Positions 1-10,229 of a stretch of DNA of 64,000 nucleotides are shown piece after piece (position 1 is the stretch's first letter; every line of letters starts with the position of its first letter). Under the pieces are notes generated by a model. The model searched no databases. It was given only the letters and a program-made list of their open reading frames with translations, and was not told where the DNA came from. Source of the DNA: Zopfochytrium polystomum (lineage: Eukaryota; Chytridiomycota; Chytridiomycetes; Chytridiales; Chytridiaceae); NCBI GenBank assembly GCA_025765615.1, contig JAIVFJ010000088.1, forward strand, positions 62,001 through 126,000, in the 5' to 3' direction. Both the position numbers and the translations under genes were made by a program.

Positions 1-223
1 GAAGAATAATTACCAGTGTCTTGCATCGCTGAGACCCCAGAGGAGGAGGACGAGGAACAAACTCCTCCCCACTTGTGTATTTCAGTGACACGATGAGGGC
101 ATGGGTGCATCTAGGCAACCCCACCAAGCAAGTGTGTCACCTGCCTCCTTCATCACAGCCTCGGACCAAGTTGTCGTTGCTCCTACCTCTACCAGGGTAG
201 AGACCAACAACTCTACCGACCCT

Positions 224-263
224 GTGTGTGCCTCTTACTGCTTACCAGTCAGTTCTGCCCAAC
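224..263 (-). repeat. 5' tip fragment of copia-type LTR family B
   Basis: About 40 bp match the terminal segment of the LTR-B copies near 20.7 and 24.5 kb (TGTTGGGCAGAACTGACTGG on the minus strand against TGTTAGGCGGAACTGACTGG), with a few substitutions. Nothing else of the LTR is recognisable here. It is an old truncated copy. The rest of 1-467 holds no gene that I recognise. Confidence 0.6.
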
Positions 264-467
264 AGAAGCCGAGTCCTTGATTCAGGTTGTAGGAGTTGTC
301 TGCACAGACTGTGGAAGTTGCAGCGGCCAACCTTGTACCTGCTCTCTGGAGATAGTATCTCCGACTATCCAACCGCCACCTGTTCCCCGCCGAACCGCGG
401 AAACCAGTTAATCGTCTCACGAAGCCTGTCTGACAGGAATGCCAAGTGTTGTGGGACACAAGTCACA

Positions 468-775
468 TGTCAGGAACAGGGCAGGACAGGACAAGGCAGA
501 CAAGGAACTGAGAGGAGTGATGATTGTATTGGAAACAATAATTCACTTGAGGGATGGGACAGGTCCCCCATCCCCCTTTTATACCTTTTGAGAGTGTTCC
601 TTGTCAAGACTCAAAGAAAGTTCCAGAAAGAGCAATTAGTAATACAATGATACCAATGATACCAATGACAACAAGACAAGTCAGGAAAGCAAAGAAGGTT
701 CCAGAAGGTTCCACAAGGTTCCATGAAGGAATGTTCTAGAAGGTTCCAGAAGGTTCCAGAGGGTGATTCATAACA
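468..775 (-). mobile_element. Solo LTR, family A (chromovirus)
   Basis: A 308-bp element starting TGTCAGG and ending CATAACA on the plus strand. It is flanked by a perfect 5-bp target duplication, TCACA (463-467 and 776-780). It matches the LTRs of the chromovirus at 44.0-47.2 kb, whose coding strand is minus, so the sense strand here is minus. It has the same TATA box (TATAAAAGG on the minus strand) and a six-unit alternating GAA/TTC array at 729-756. It lacks the roughly 45-bp tandem duplication seen in the young full element. A solo LTR with intact duplication indicates LTR-LTR recombination after insertion. Confidence 0.93.
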
Positions 776-780
776 TCACA

Positions 781-1524
781 CAACACCTGTCAGCCACGCA
801 TCATCTCCAAGTGCAACCCTAGACTCTGCCGCGCCTTTTGGCCACTCCAAACGCTAATCCACCGCCGTTCTGCAGCGCGCAAAACAAGCACCAGCGCCAG
901 CGGCCCTGCTGCAACTGCCGCTCAGCAAAACAAGCTGGTAAAGCCCACCTGCGACGCCAGCGCCAAAGCACCACTTTGACGCAAAAACAGCGTACAAGCT
1001 ACCACTTCTTCAGCATCTTGTACGGCACTGATCCCACAAACGTCACTTTGTCCGCAGTCACGACCCTCCAAGCAGAGCAGCTTCAATCCTTTGCAAGCTG
1101 CAGAATGCGGAGGGCTAGAACTGCGAGGTGTGCAAACTACGAGGTGGTGCGGCGCTGTGCAAGAACTCTGTTGTGTCAGTGTGACTTTGAAGGAGAAAGA
1201 AGACTGCAGTGAAGAGAGAGGAAAGGAGTAGAAAATCAGAACAACAGAAATCGTGGAAAGCAGATTTGCATGGGAGCACTGCCTAGCCATTGACTTTATC
1301 ATATCAGCGCCAAGTTGGAGAGTTTGGTACTATCACCCTGTCGCTACAGGACAGCCTGAGCCAGTGTTCTTTCTGTCGCAGTGCCTCATGAGGCACCTGG
1401 TCTGAGGTTGACAGATTTTGCCTCATGTCACTGACTGATTGTCACTGAACAGCTGTGATTGCACTGTGCATTGCATCACTGTCCACTGGTGGTGGTGGGA
1501 CGGCAGTCGATCCGGCACCAACCT

Positions 1525-1558
<34 letters not shown>

Positions 1559-1886
1559 AACGTTTATCCACTCGAGATGTTATTCTGCTTGGCCTAAATC
1601 AACAAATTTGAATCCAAATGCTGCATTCCCAAGTGGGTTTGGTTTTTGTTTTCTTTTTTTTTTTTCTTTCAGTTTTTCCTTTTCCTTTTTTTCTATATCT
1701 CTCGTTTTGGATGGAACCCAAAAGGAGAAACGAAACACGGTTGGTGGCGGGTCCGCTGTGTCTGTCTGCCTGTCTGTCTGCCGCCTGCTGCAGCAGCAGG
1801 AGAAGCCCTTGTTGCTTGTTGGGACTGGGACCCCATCTTATATTTAGTCTGTCTACTCACAACGTACAACGCCGAATCAAAATTGC

Positions 1887-1924
<38 letters not shown>

Positions 1925-2445
1925 GAGAGAGAGTGAGAGAGAGAGAGAGATAGCCGTTTTCTTTGTTTCATATCTCGCACCTCATTGTCATCAGGGCCGG
2001 CGGGCTCGCTCGTTCGCTGGATCCTGCACCTACCACACAACGCACAAACGCATATCATCATCATCATCATCATCATCGTCATCGTCATCGTCATCACCAC
2101 CAACATCATCATCGCCCTGCCTTCTTTCTACTAGCCTTTGCCCTTCCTCCCTCAGGAAGCTTGCCTTTGTTCTCTTGTTGGCTGCCGCGCTACAACGAGG
2201 GACGGGAGCAAAAAAAAAAAAAAAAAAAAAAAAATCAACCAGAACGGCGACCTCAGCAGCAGCACCACCACTACCGCCACCAACTATCATTCACGACTCA
2301 CACCCTTTGGCACAACACGACGCAAACTCATCCCCGCCATCCGTCTCGCCTTCTTCACCTGTGGATATCGCTTGCTTCGAAACCGATAACAACAACTCTC
2401 TTCCTCGTACTCCTAGGCAATCGATTTTCCTTAGTCTGTTGGATC
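781..2445. other. Intergenic stretch with homopolymers and GA microsatellite; no gene recognised
   Basis: I find no ORF with recognisable protein character. The stretch holds an A tract near 1526-1555, T-rich runs near 1650-1690, a (GA)n tract at about 1889-1950, a CAT/CGT trinucleotide run near 2052-2120 and another A tract near 2211-2234. The reading frame of the downstream ArfGAP gene stays open upstream to 1963, but it encodes only His runs and Lys runs from these repeats. I read this part as promoter or 5' UTR rather than protein. Confidence 0.6.
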
Positions 2446-5400
2446 ATGACACCCTCGGGTGTTGCGGCAACGGAACCATCGACATCCCTTAACTCGGATG
2501 CGTCTAAGGAAAGCCCCAAATCGCATGGTTTACTCGATGAGCGAACCCCAAGACCTGGTCAATCCGATTTCATTGGAGGAGCCGATCCCGCTACAAAACC
2601 CACCACCCCAAAGGATACTATTCAAACGAATAGCACGTCCAGTCACACGAGGCCTTCGGTAACCGCTGGTTCGAGCAGTCCAGTGGGTCCTTCCCTGTTG
2701 GGTGGGAATGCAGCCCTCCTATCCGTTCTCTCTGGAGCGAGAGAGAGTCAAATTGTTGCAGATGCATCTCCTGAGCCATCGCATCGGCGATCGGCCTCGG
2801 GAAGCCAGTCGGTTAAGGCGATCACAGCCGACGCTGCGTTGCCGGAGCACATACCTTTACCCCCCGACGATTCAGTGGCCCCGCGCGCAGCGTACTCGCA
2901 GGGAATGCGGTCACAATCGCTTCAGATTGGGCCTGGTGCCTCATTTCAGACCCAATCGTTATCCGTGATCCTCTTCTGTCACTCGCACCCCAAAGATCCA
3001 CTGGTGGCATCGCTTCAGAACGATCATCTTGTTTTGCGAGCTCCTAAACGAATGACCCACCCGCTTGCAGACAGAGACGGTGTTTTTCTCTCGGAACTAC
3101 TTGTTTTGGTGACCCTCAAACTACGCAAACGCAAGTCGTCTGGTAGCGTTGGGAAAATCGGAACGGCATTGACGGGCGCCTTCCGGCGTACCGCCTCTGC
3201 TGGCTCGACTCTGCGACCCGCTTCGCCCAATCCAAATTCCCCTCGCCTAATGGAAGCAGTGGAGGAGAAAATCACTACCGTTCTTAAACGTGGATTAAGC
3301 AAGTCTGGCAGCAGCGAGAAGTCCAGCAAAAGCTTGTCCAAGCCCCGCTCTTCTCCCGAACTTCGCGCCTCTTCCGCCGAGCTCCCGGCATTTGCGGCAG
3401 ACGCACACTCCCTTCCGTTGTCGGAGCCGCTGCCGTCCGAATCTGGTTCGCACGGGGAAAGCTCAGCCGAATCCTCCTCAATTCCCTTGTTCACTGATGG
3501 CCCTTCCCGATCGTCGAGCAGCAGCTTCGATTCCGAGACGTTCTGGTCAGGAAGCTCAGGTGTTAATACTGTTGTGGGCAATCTTCATTCAGTTCCTCCT
3601 GTCCCGTCTCTTCCACCGGCAGTTCCGGGTGGTTCTACAGTTTCGTCGTCTTCATCGGCCAAGTCCTCAACAGGCTCTGCGGTAGGGGGGCCTACCTCTG
3701 CGCCCCCTTCACCATCAGCATCTGTATCAAAGAGTCGGCGAATCGGAACTGGCTTTGACGAAAACGATGACCAACTATCAGGAAAATCGCAAAAGAAGAT
3801 TGTGTTCAAGATAATCACCCCGTCTCGAGAGGTCATCATGAGCACAAGCAGCTCGTCGGACTTCAAAGAGTTTCGGAATTTCATTGAGCAAAACAGGGCG
3901 CGTATTCTGTCTGGTTTTAACGAGCAGGACGATGACCTCAGCAGCATAGGCGACGAAGCCCACTTCAGTGTAACAGTGAATGAAGGAAGGAGAATGTTGA
4001 AGTTCCTTAAAGATGCTCATGAATCCAATCGGATGTGCGCAAGCTGTGGAATGCCAGATCCAGAATGGGTAGCCTACGAGCGCTCTATGAACATAACAAT
4101 TCTATTGTGCGAAGGTTTGTTGCGTCCATCGTAGTTGCAGTGTTTTACTACTACTGAACTTTATTTCCAGTTTGTAGTGGTGTCTACCGTGGACACGCAA
4201 ATTACTTCGTTCGATCGTTTTTGTATGACATTTCTCTTTTTCAAGATACTCAGAGCGAGAGCTATCGCGTTGTCCAGAGCACAGTTAACGTTCAATCCGT
4301 TGCTGAGCTGTTACGAGCGAGCGAGCTCGGCACAATCCCTGCGCCGCCCTCCTTATACGACTTTTCCGGGCCGCCACCTGCGGCGCGACCGCAGCCAACG
4401 CTCGTTGGCAGTCCCTCGTTTGGATCGACAAGCTCCTCGGCTCCATCAAACAAAAGCAAAGGCCGTTTTGCTCGAGGGTTGGGATTGTGGCGAGATTCGT
4501 CACGCGGATCCAACGTATCCTCAATTTCCTCGTCTGTATCAGCCAGCTCATCCGCATCGGGGCACTCAGCTGGTACGGGTGGGCGCGACATGGTAGCTAT
4601 TCCGCCTCCCTTAGTAGTTGTGGCGCCACCAACGGGCTCGAGTTCCGGGTCGCATTCTCTGACTTCTCCTTTCCAACGCCGCCGTACTTCAACACCATCG
4701 CCGACGGCTGCGCCACCGCCACCGCAACTGGTCGTACCTGCCGTTCCAACGTCGGTGGAAGCGACCCCGTCGACAAACGCCGCACTAGCAAGGTCGAACT
4801 CTTCAGCGTCATCCGTTGAGTCTTGGGAAGACGCGAGCCTTCCAGATCACCCCTCTCCATTCGGGATGCCTCAACAGCCGTTTGCGTCACCAATTCCGCC
4901 GTCGCCACTGAGCGCTGGCGCTCATCCGCCATGGGGCAGTGGCCCACACAGGGGACAATCTAGCGTCGCCTTCAATGGCAGTGGTTCTCCCCAGCAAAGC
5001 CGTCGCCCAGTGCCAGGTCACAGAAAGTTCCCGTCGCTGCCGGCAGCGTTCGCAATTTCGACCCGCGGCGCGGCGTCGTCGAGCTCTACCGCGTCCTCGA
5101 CGTCCATGTCTTCGTCCGCATCTACTTCGGCAGCGTCTGCCTTTCCTCCCTCTCCGCGCGTTGGTGGGGCACCGTCAGCCGCAGCAATGCCGCCGCCGCA
5201 GTCCTCGTCTACACTGTCGGGATCCCTTCCGATCCTGCGCGAAGCGTCTCTGGACGAACCTCGCCGCAACAGTAGCAGCAACGAACCTCGTCGGAACAGT
5301 AGCAGCACAGGACGGCCAGGGACACCAGCGTCGACGGGGAGCGGTTTAGGTGCAGGTGGTGCTGGCGGCGCGCCGCTCAGTCCCTCGAACGAACGCAAGG

Positions 5401-5492
5401 GCGGTTTGCTTTCGGCGTCAGTCGAGGCTGGCACCAGGACGGTCAAGCGATTCTTGTCGCGTATGAGCGATCGTGGAAATCGGGAGACTTGA
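2446..5492 (+). CDS. ArfGAP protein with split PH-like domain
   Basis: Two exons, 2446-4114 and 4171-5492, with a 56-bp GT-AG intron; 996 aa. The ArfGAP zinc finger lies at about residues 528-560: CASC, then DPEW, then CEVCSGVYRG with the catalytic arginine. The intron falls inside this motif, and removing it restores the last cysteine pair. Upstream, two blocks look like PH-domain halves (about 170-225 and 445-485, the latter ending in an amphipathic helix) separated by a long Ser-rich insert. The C-terminal half is Ser/Pro/Ala-rich and probably disordered. ArfGAPs stimulate GTP hydrolysis on Arf GTPases in vesicle traffic, and PH-ArfGAPs act at membranes. The spacing between the cysteine pairs is 20 residues rather than the usual 16. 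The start is the first ATG after repeat-encoded low complexity. Confidence 0.85.
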
Positions 5493-6553
5493 GCGGTTCC
5501 TGAGATTATTACAGCGCAGTCGAGGGAATTTTTTTTGTCTCCGTGTAGTCAAAGTCCCCTTTTGTTTGGAAGTGAATGTTTCTGCTTCTTCACCCGCCGG
5601 CCCCTTTGCCAACCTCTCTCAACCCAACGCAAAGTCTGTTTCAGTATTCACTTTGGAGAAAGAACCAAACAGCTGCTGGAACCGCTTGTCGTTCTGTCTG
5701 GTGTCAAGAGATTTCTCCTTCAAAAGCAGCTGTTTTCTGTTCTTATTCTCTTGTGTTGCCCAAACGCATGTTCCCTCAAAGACTTCGAACACATTTTTGG
5801 ATTGTTCTTCATCGCACTTTCCCTTCCCCTGCTCTTTCTCTTGTTCGTTCCCTGCGGTTTCGGCTTCTCCTCCCGCATTATGATGACGATGATGATGGTG
5901 CGCGCTTCCAACTCCTGCCTCCCGAAAAACACCGCTTCCCAAACGCCCGCCCACTGCGAATTTTTTCCTACCAGTGTGTGTGTTGTTCGATCTCTTGCAG
6001 GTTTTTGGGTATAACCTCAACAGCAGCACTCGCAGCAGAATGTGCATGTATTTTCTTGGTTCACACCTTATTCTCACCATGGATGGACCTTCCTTGCCCT
6101 CCATTCAAACCTTCAACGAATCCTTCCTTTTTTTCATGTGTGTTTTTCTTCTTCTCTTTCCAAACATTTGAGCTTTGTTTTGTTCAACCAAATCCGGGTG
6201 TGGGAAATGAACCGTTTCTCCATTTGTCTCTCGAGACAGAAAAAACATGGCCAGAAAGAAGTCACCGCTTCGGGTCGAAGGAATGATTCCTTCCACCGAC
6301 TGACTTGACTGCATACATACATAATAGGAAGGAGAAGACAGACGGACAGGACAGCCAGACAAACAGACAGAGACAGTTGTTTTTATTGGCCGGGAGACTG
6401 GTCGACAATTTTTGATATTTATTAATTTTCAGGGAAACAGCCGCTCACATCAACAAAGAGACAAGCCAGCAGACGGCAGACGGGTATTCTGCAGACAGAC
6501 AAGAAAGAAAGATTGACGGACCGACCACAACTTCATCGAGAGACTGACAGGCT

Positions 6554-6608
<55 letters not shown>

Positions 6609-6944
6609 TAACACACACACTCTGACCGCGCGTGGGAGGCCGATCGTCCGGTTGCACGCTCGCACCACACCCCTCTTCTCCGCGACTGCTCTCTGCCACT
6701 GCTCCGCCTCTCCCGCCCGGTGTGGCAGCGACCCCTGCCGCACTGTAGTGCTCAGTACGCCCTGCCGATCCCCAGCCACCACCCGCTCACCGCCCCTGCT
6801 CCCTTCCAGCGACACTGCCAATCTTCGGTCAAAACCTTCTCTTCTCGCAGGCTCAATCCCGGTCGGTAGACCCTCGTTTCAGCCGGTTAGATCCAATCGT
6901 GAAAGCAAGGCTTGAACGCTGAACGCAATTCCTTCCCCAAGACG
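5493..6944. other. Intergenic/UTR stretch with AGAC tetranucleotide array
   Basis: No protein family is recognised. A perfect ACAG/AGAC tetranucleotide array lies at about 6554-6605. Pyrimidine-rich sequence before 6000 ends in a good acceptor-like site (CTCTTGCAG), so a 5' UTR intron of the RGS gene is possible but unproven. The 3' UTR of the ArfGAP gene presumably occupies the beginning. Confidence 0.5.
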
Positions 6945-9013
6945 ATGAAGCAAATCATTCAACAAACGCCGCCGCCTCCTCTTCCAGGCGTTTCAAGTCC
7001 CCCCTTCGTCTCCCCCCGCACCAGCAGCGTCAGCAGCAATGCCAGCGCCACCATGGCTTCCAATGTGTATCCCTCCACGTCGCCCTTCAATCCGCCTGCA
7101 TCTGCTTTCGCTTCGTCCGCTGTCACACCGTCAGCCTCGTCACATCCTCTGTCGCCACCCGTAGCGTCCGTGCCGACATTCACGAGAGAGTCGTTCGCAA
7201 GAGTCATGGTCGACCCAGACCTGCTGCCCGATTTTGTCTCGTTCGTTGAAGTAAGCGCATTCTTGTGACTCTGATCAACCCCTTCCTCACCCAAATCGCC
7301 TACATCGCTCAACCCCCACAGCTTGAGCATTGCTTCGAAAACATTCTGTTCTATGGCGATCTGATGGCATTGGAAGACCGCGCCGCGAGTTTGATCCCAT
7401 TCCTCACCCCTGAGTCTTCTGCCGTCTACATGGCGGCGCGGTCAGCAGGCTCATCGCATGCGTTGGCTCGCTTTCTCCGCACAAACCTCCCGCCGGCTGT
7501 CAGCAATCTTCCGGCGTCGGCAGCTGCCTCGGCACCAGGAGGACCCCCTCGCGCCCACTCGTCCTCCGTCAGCCCACTTGTAGCAACGCTTTCGTCACTA
7601 CCACCACTCCCCCCCGCCTACCCCGTGCCTCCGCAGCTCTTGTCCGCCTATCGGGACTTGTACGAAAAGTTTCTTGTCCACGGCACGCTTCTGGAAATCA
7701 ACGTCCCGGACTCTATCCGATCCCGCGTCGTCCGAGCGATTGCGGACCTCGGCAACGCAAACACTGTTCTCGCAACGCTAACAATGTTTGACGATGTCGC
7801 CGACGAGGTGCTCCGCACCCTCTACACGGACTCGTTCCAGCGCTTCGTCACGTGGCGTCGCAATGGCGGATCTGTCGGAAAGCAGCAGCGACAGTCGAAA
7901 TCGAGAGACTCCGATGCCGGCACGGTTGCGTCGGACTCGTCGGAAGGCCGGCGGAGAACTCGCTCGGGAAGGCAGAATCTCCCTCCCCCAGAGCCAACCG
8001 AGGAGGATCAGCTCGCAGACCTCGTTGGCTCCATGTCGACAGCCGAGGCTGCATTTTTCTTTGCTATGGCGGCCGAGAATAACGGCGCATTCTTTACCGA
8101 TGATGGTGGCAGCAGTACCAGTTTCGGCGACGACGACGAGGCAGGAAAGCAAGCAAAGAAGCGAAACATGAAGCTGAGGCTGATGAAAGGGTTTGGTTCA
8201 AACGCAACCGGGACCGGCGGCCCTTCCAGCGCGCCCGTTCTTCTCGACACCAGAACGTCCACAGGGTCATCTGGGCCTCCCCCGCCGCTTCAGCCTTACT
8301 CGGCCGGCGCTGCGGGGTCACCGTCTCTCTCCAGCAAAAAGCTTCTCTGGAGGAGAAAGCCCGGGAGCTCCGGCGCGGGTGCTGGGGGCGCTAGCGGAAA
8401 CTGGACGTTTGAAGAAGTCGCCGGCGGCAGTGGCGCGCTCGGGGTTCCGAGCATGACACCGCCACCGGCGTACACGTCCGATTTCGGCGCCGCCGGCCCT
8501 TCTTCGAACGGCGACGTGCTCCGTCATCAGTATCCGCAGATGCCTACCACCTTCCAAGGCCAAGCTTCAGCCAGAAGCTCGCCGCATCCCTCTTTCTTTT
8601 CTTCCGCCTCCCAGCCGCCGCAGTCGTTCAACCCGCATCAACTCTCGTCGTCGAACTCTAACCAAGACCCAAACTCTCTCGCGTTTCTCCTCCACCAACA
8701 ACAACAGCAGCAGCAGCAATGGGCGTTTCAGCAGCAGCAGCAGCAGCAGATGCAACAACAACAGCAGCAGCCGGTCGCCTTTGTGCCGCTGCCGCCGCCG
8801 CAGCACCTTAGGGAGGCTGGCCTTGCAGGGAGCGGCAGCCTCGGGTCTCGGTCCCTGACGGCCGGATCCCTGCCAAACCACCGACCGCTGGGCAACGCCG
8901 CGGCGGTCGAGTACGCGCCCGGACTGGCGGGGGGCGGGCCCCGAAGGATGAGCAGCGGGGCACTCCTCGGCAGCGGAGGCAACGCGGCCGGGGCGGGAAG
9001 TCGGGGAGGCTGA
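6945..9013 (+). CDS. RGS-domain protein (regulator of G-protein signalling)
   Basis: Exons 6945-7250 and 7322-9013, joined by a 71-bp GT-AG intron in phase 0; 665 aa. The RGS fold runs from about residue 82 (TRESFARVMVDPDLLPDFV) across the intron (EHCFENILFYGDL), through YRDLYEKFLVHGTLLEINVP, to the terminal FDDVADEVLRTLYTDSFQRF near 280. These match the helices that bind activated G-alpha and speed GTP hydrolysis. A Pro/Ser-rich loop of about 60 residues splits the fold. The C-terminal half is low-complexity, with Gly/Ser stretches and a broken polyglutamine block near 8696-8772. The first ATG of the open frame is used; the frame upstream has no other ATG. Confidence 0.85.
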
Positions 9014-9024
9014 TGAAAGTGCTT

Positions 9025-9058
<34 letters not shown>

Positions 9059-9784
9059 GCGTGCGGGACCCCGCGGGGAGGAGCTTGTGGCCTTTTCCTT
9101 TTTTTATTTACTTTATTCCCGGAAAGGTGGCCTATCCCACCGATCGGAACACTCTATTCTCCTTACACGTCGGGGGCAACCCTTCACCCGCCTCTCGGTT
9201 CCCATTCTCGGTTGGACTGACACCAGCCAAGCCCGCCCCACTCCCCATTCTCCCGACCCACTTCGCCAATTCAGCCTGACGAAGCGCTCTCGCTGTTATG
9301 GTCACCGGCTCTCCCCTCTCTCTCTCACTGGTTTACCACCACCCCCACTCAGCATCCTCCAAAGACGACCGAGACGCTTTTTTTTCCCCTTTTTTTTTTT
9401 TTTTTTTTTCTCTTTGCCTTCCTACCCCGTTGCACTATCCATCCAGCGCGGTTCCAAGTTATCTCCAAGCAGCACACCCCTTTAGATCTTTTTTTTTCTT
9501 TTTCTTCTACTCACTTCTTTTTTCCCTATTTTTGGTCTTTTTCCCTTTTCTTTTTTTTTCGGTCCTTGTTTGAGGAATGAAAGCAGAAGAAAGAAAGAGA
9601 GAACAAGCCGACCATTGCAAGAGGTCCTGTTTGGGTTTTTTTTTTTTTTTTTTTTTTTTTATGCACAATGAATATTTACGTGGCGAAGTCTAAGAGAACT
9701 CGAGATGGTGGAAAGCGTGTCTGTGGGGTGCCCCCCACATCCCTCCCTCCACCCTGCCGTGTGGATGGACGGCAGCTAATATCC

Positions 9785-9876
<92 letters not shown>

Positions 9877-10229
9877 AAGAAAGAAGCTCAAGCCACCGCG
9901 GCAACTTGTTGCTCGTCCCATCCCAAGCACAGCCACCCCTTGTCAATCGCTCCCTATAAAACTGATGGGATTTTTCCTTAATTTTTTCTTGCAGACAGAG
10001 AGACAGACAGACAGACAGACAAAAACAAAGGAAGGAAGGGGAACAATAAGAAAAACAAAACACACACACACACACACGCACCCGCACACATACACAGAAT
10101 CTTCTCTCTTCTTGCAGTTGACAATGGCCAGGGCCAGCCGTGTCGCGCCGACGGCGCCGTGCTTGACCTTGTCGTCCTCCCCAACCGCAGCCGCCGCGCT
10201 TCATCATCCATGCTCTCCCCCTTCTAACC
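9014..10229. other. Intergenic with poly(T) tracts and GA microsatellite
   Basis: No gene recognised. T runs lie at about 9027-9057, 9390-9409 and 9637-9660, a long (GA)n array with small interruptions at 9784-9873, and short AGAC and CA runs near 10000-10095. The ORFs seen here on both strands are translations of these repeats. A pyrimidine-rich segment ending TTCTTGCAG at about 10118 could be a 5' UTR acceptor for the SOD gene. Confidence 0.5.

Noticed and set aside
1889..1950. Arg-Glu repeat ORFs across GA/CT microsatellites here and at 9.8, 16.4, 31.9 and 57.1 kb
   Set aside because: Dinucleotide repeats are open in all frames; there is no other protein character.
1963..2445. N-terminal extension of the ArfGAP ORF upstream of 2446
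   Set aside because: It encodes His, Arg and Lys runs from CAT repeats and an A tract. The composition is that of repeats, and a clean ATG start exists at 2446.
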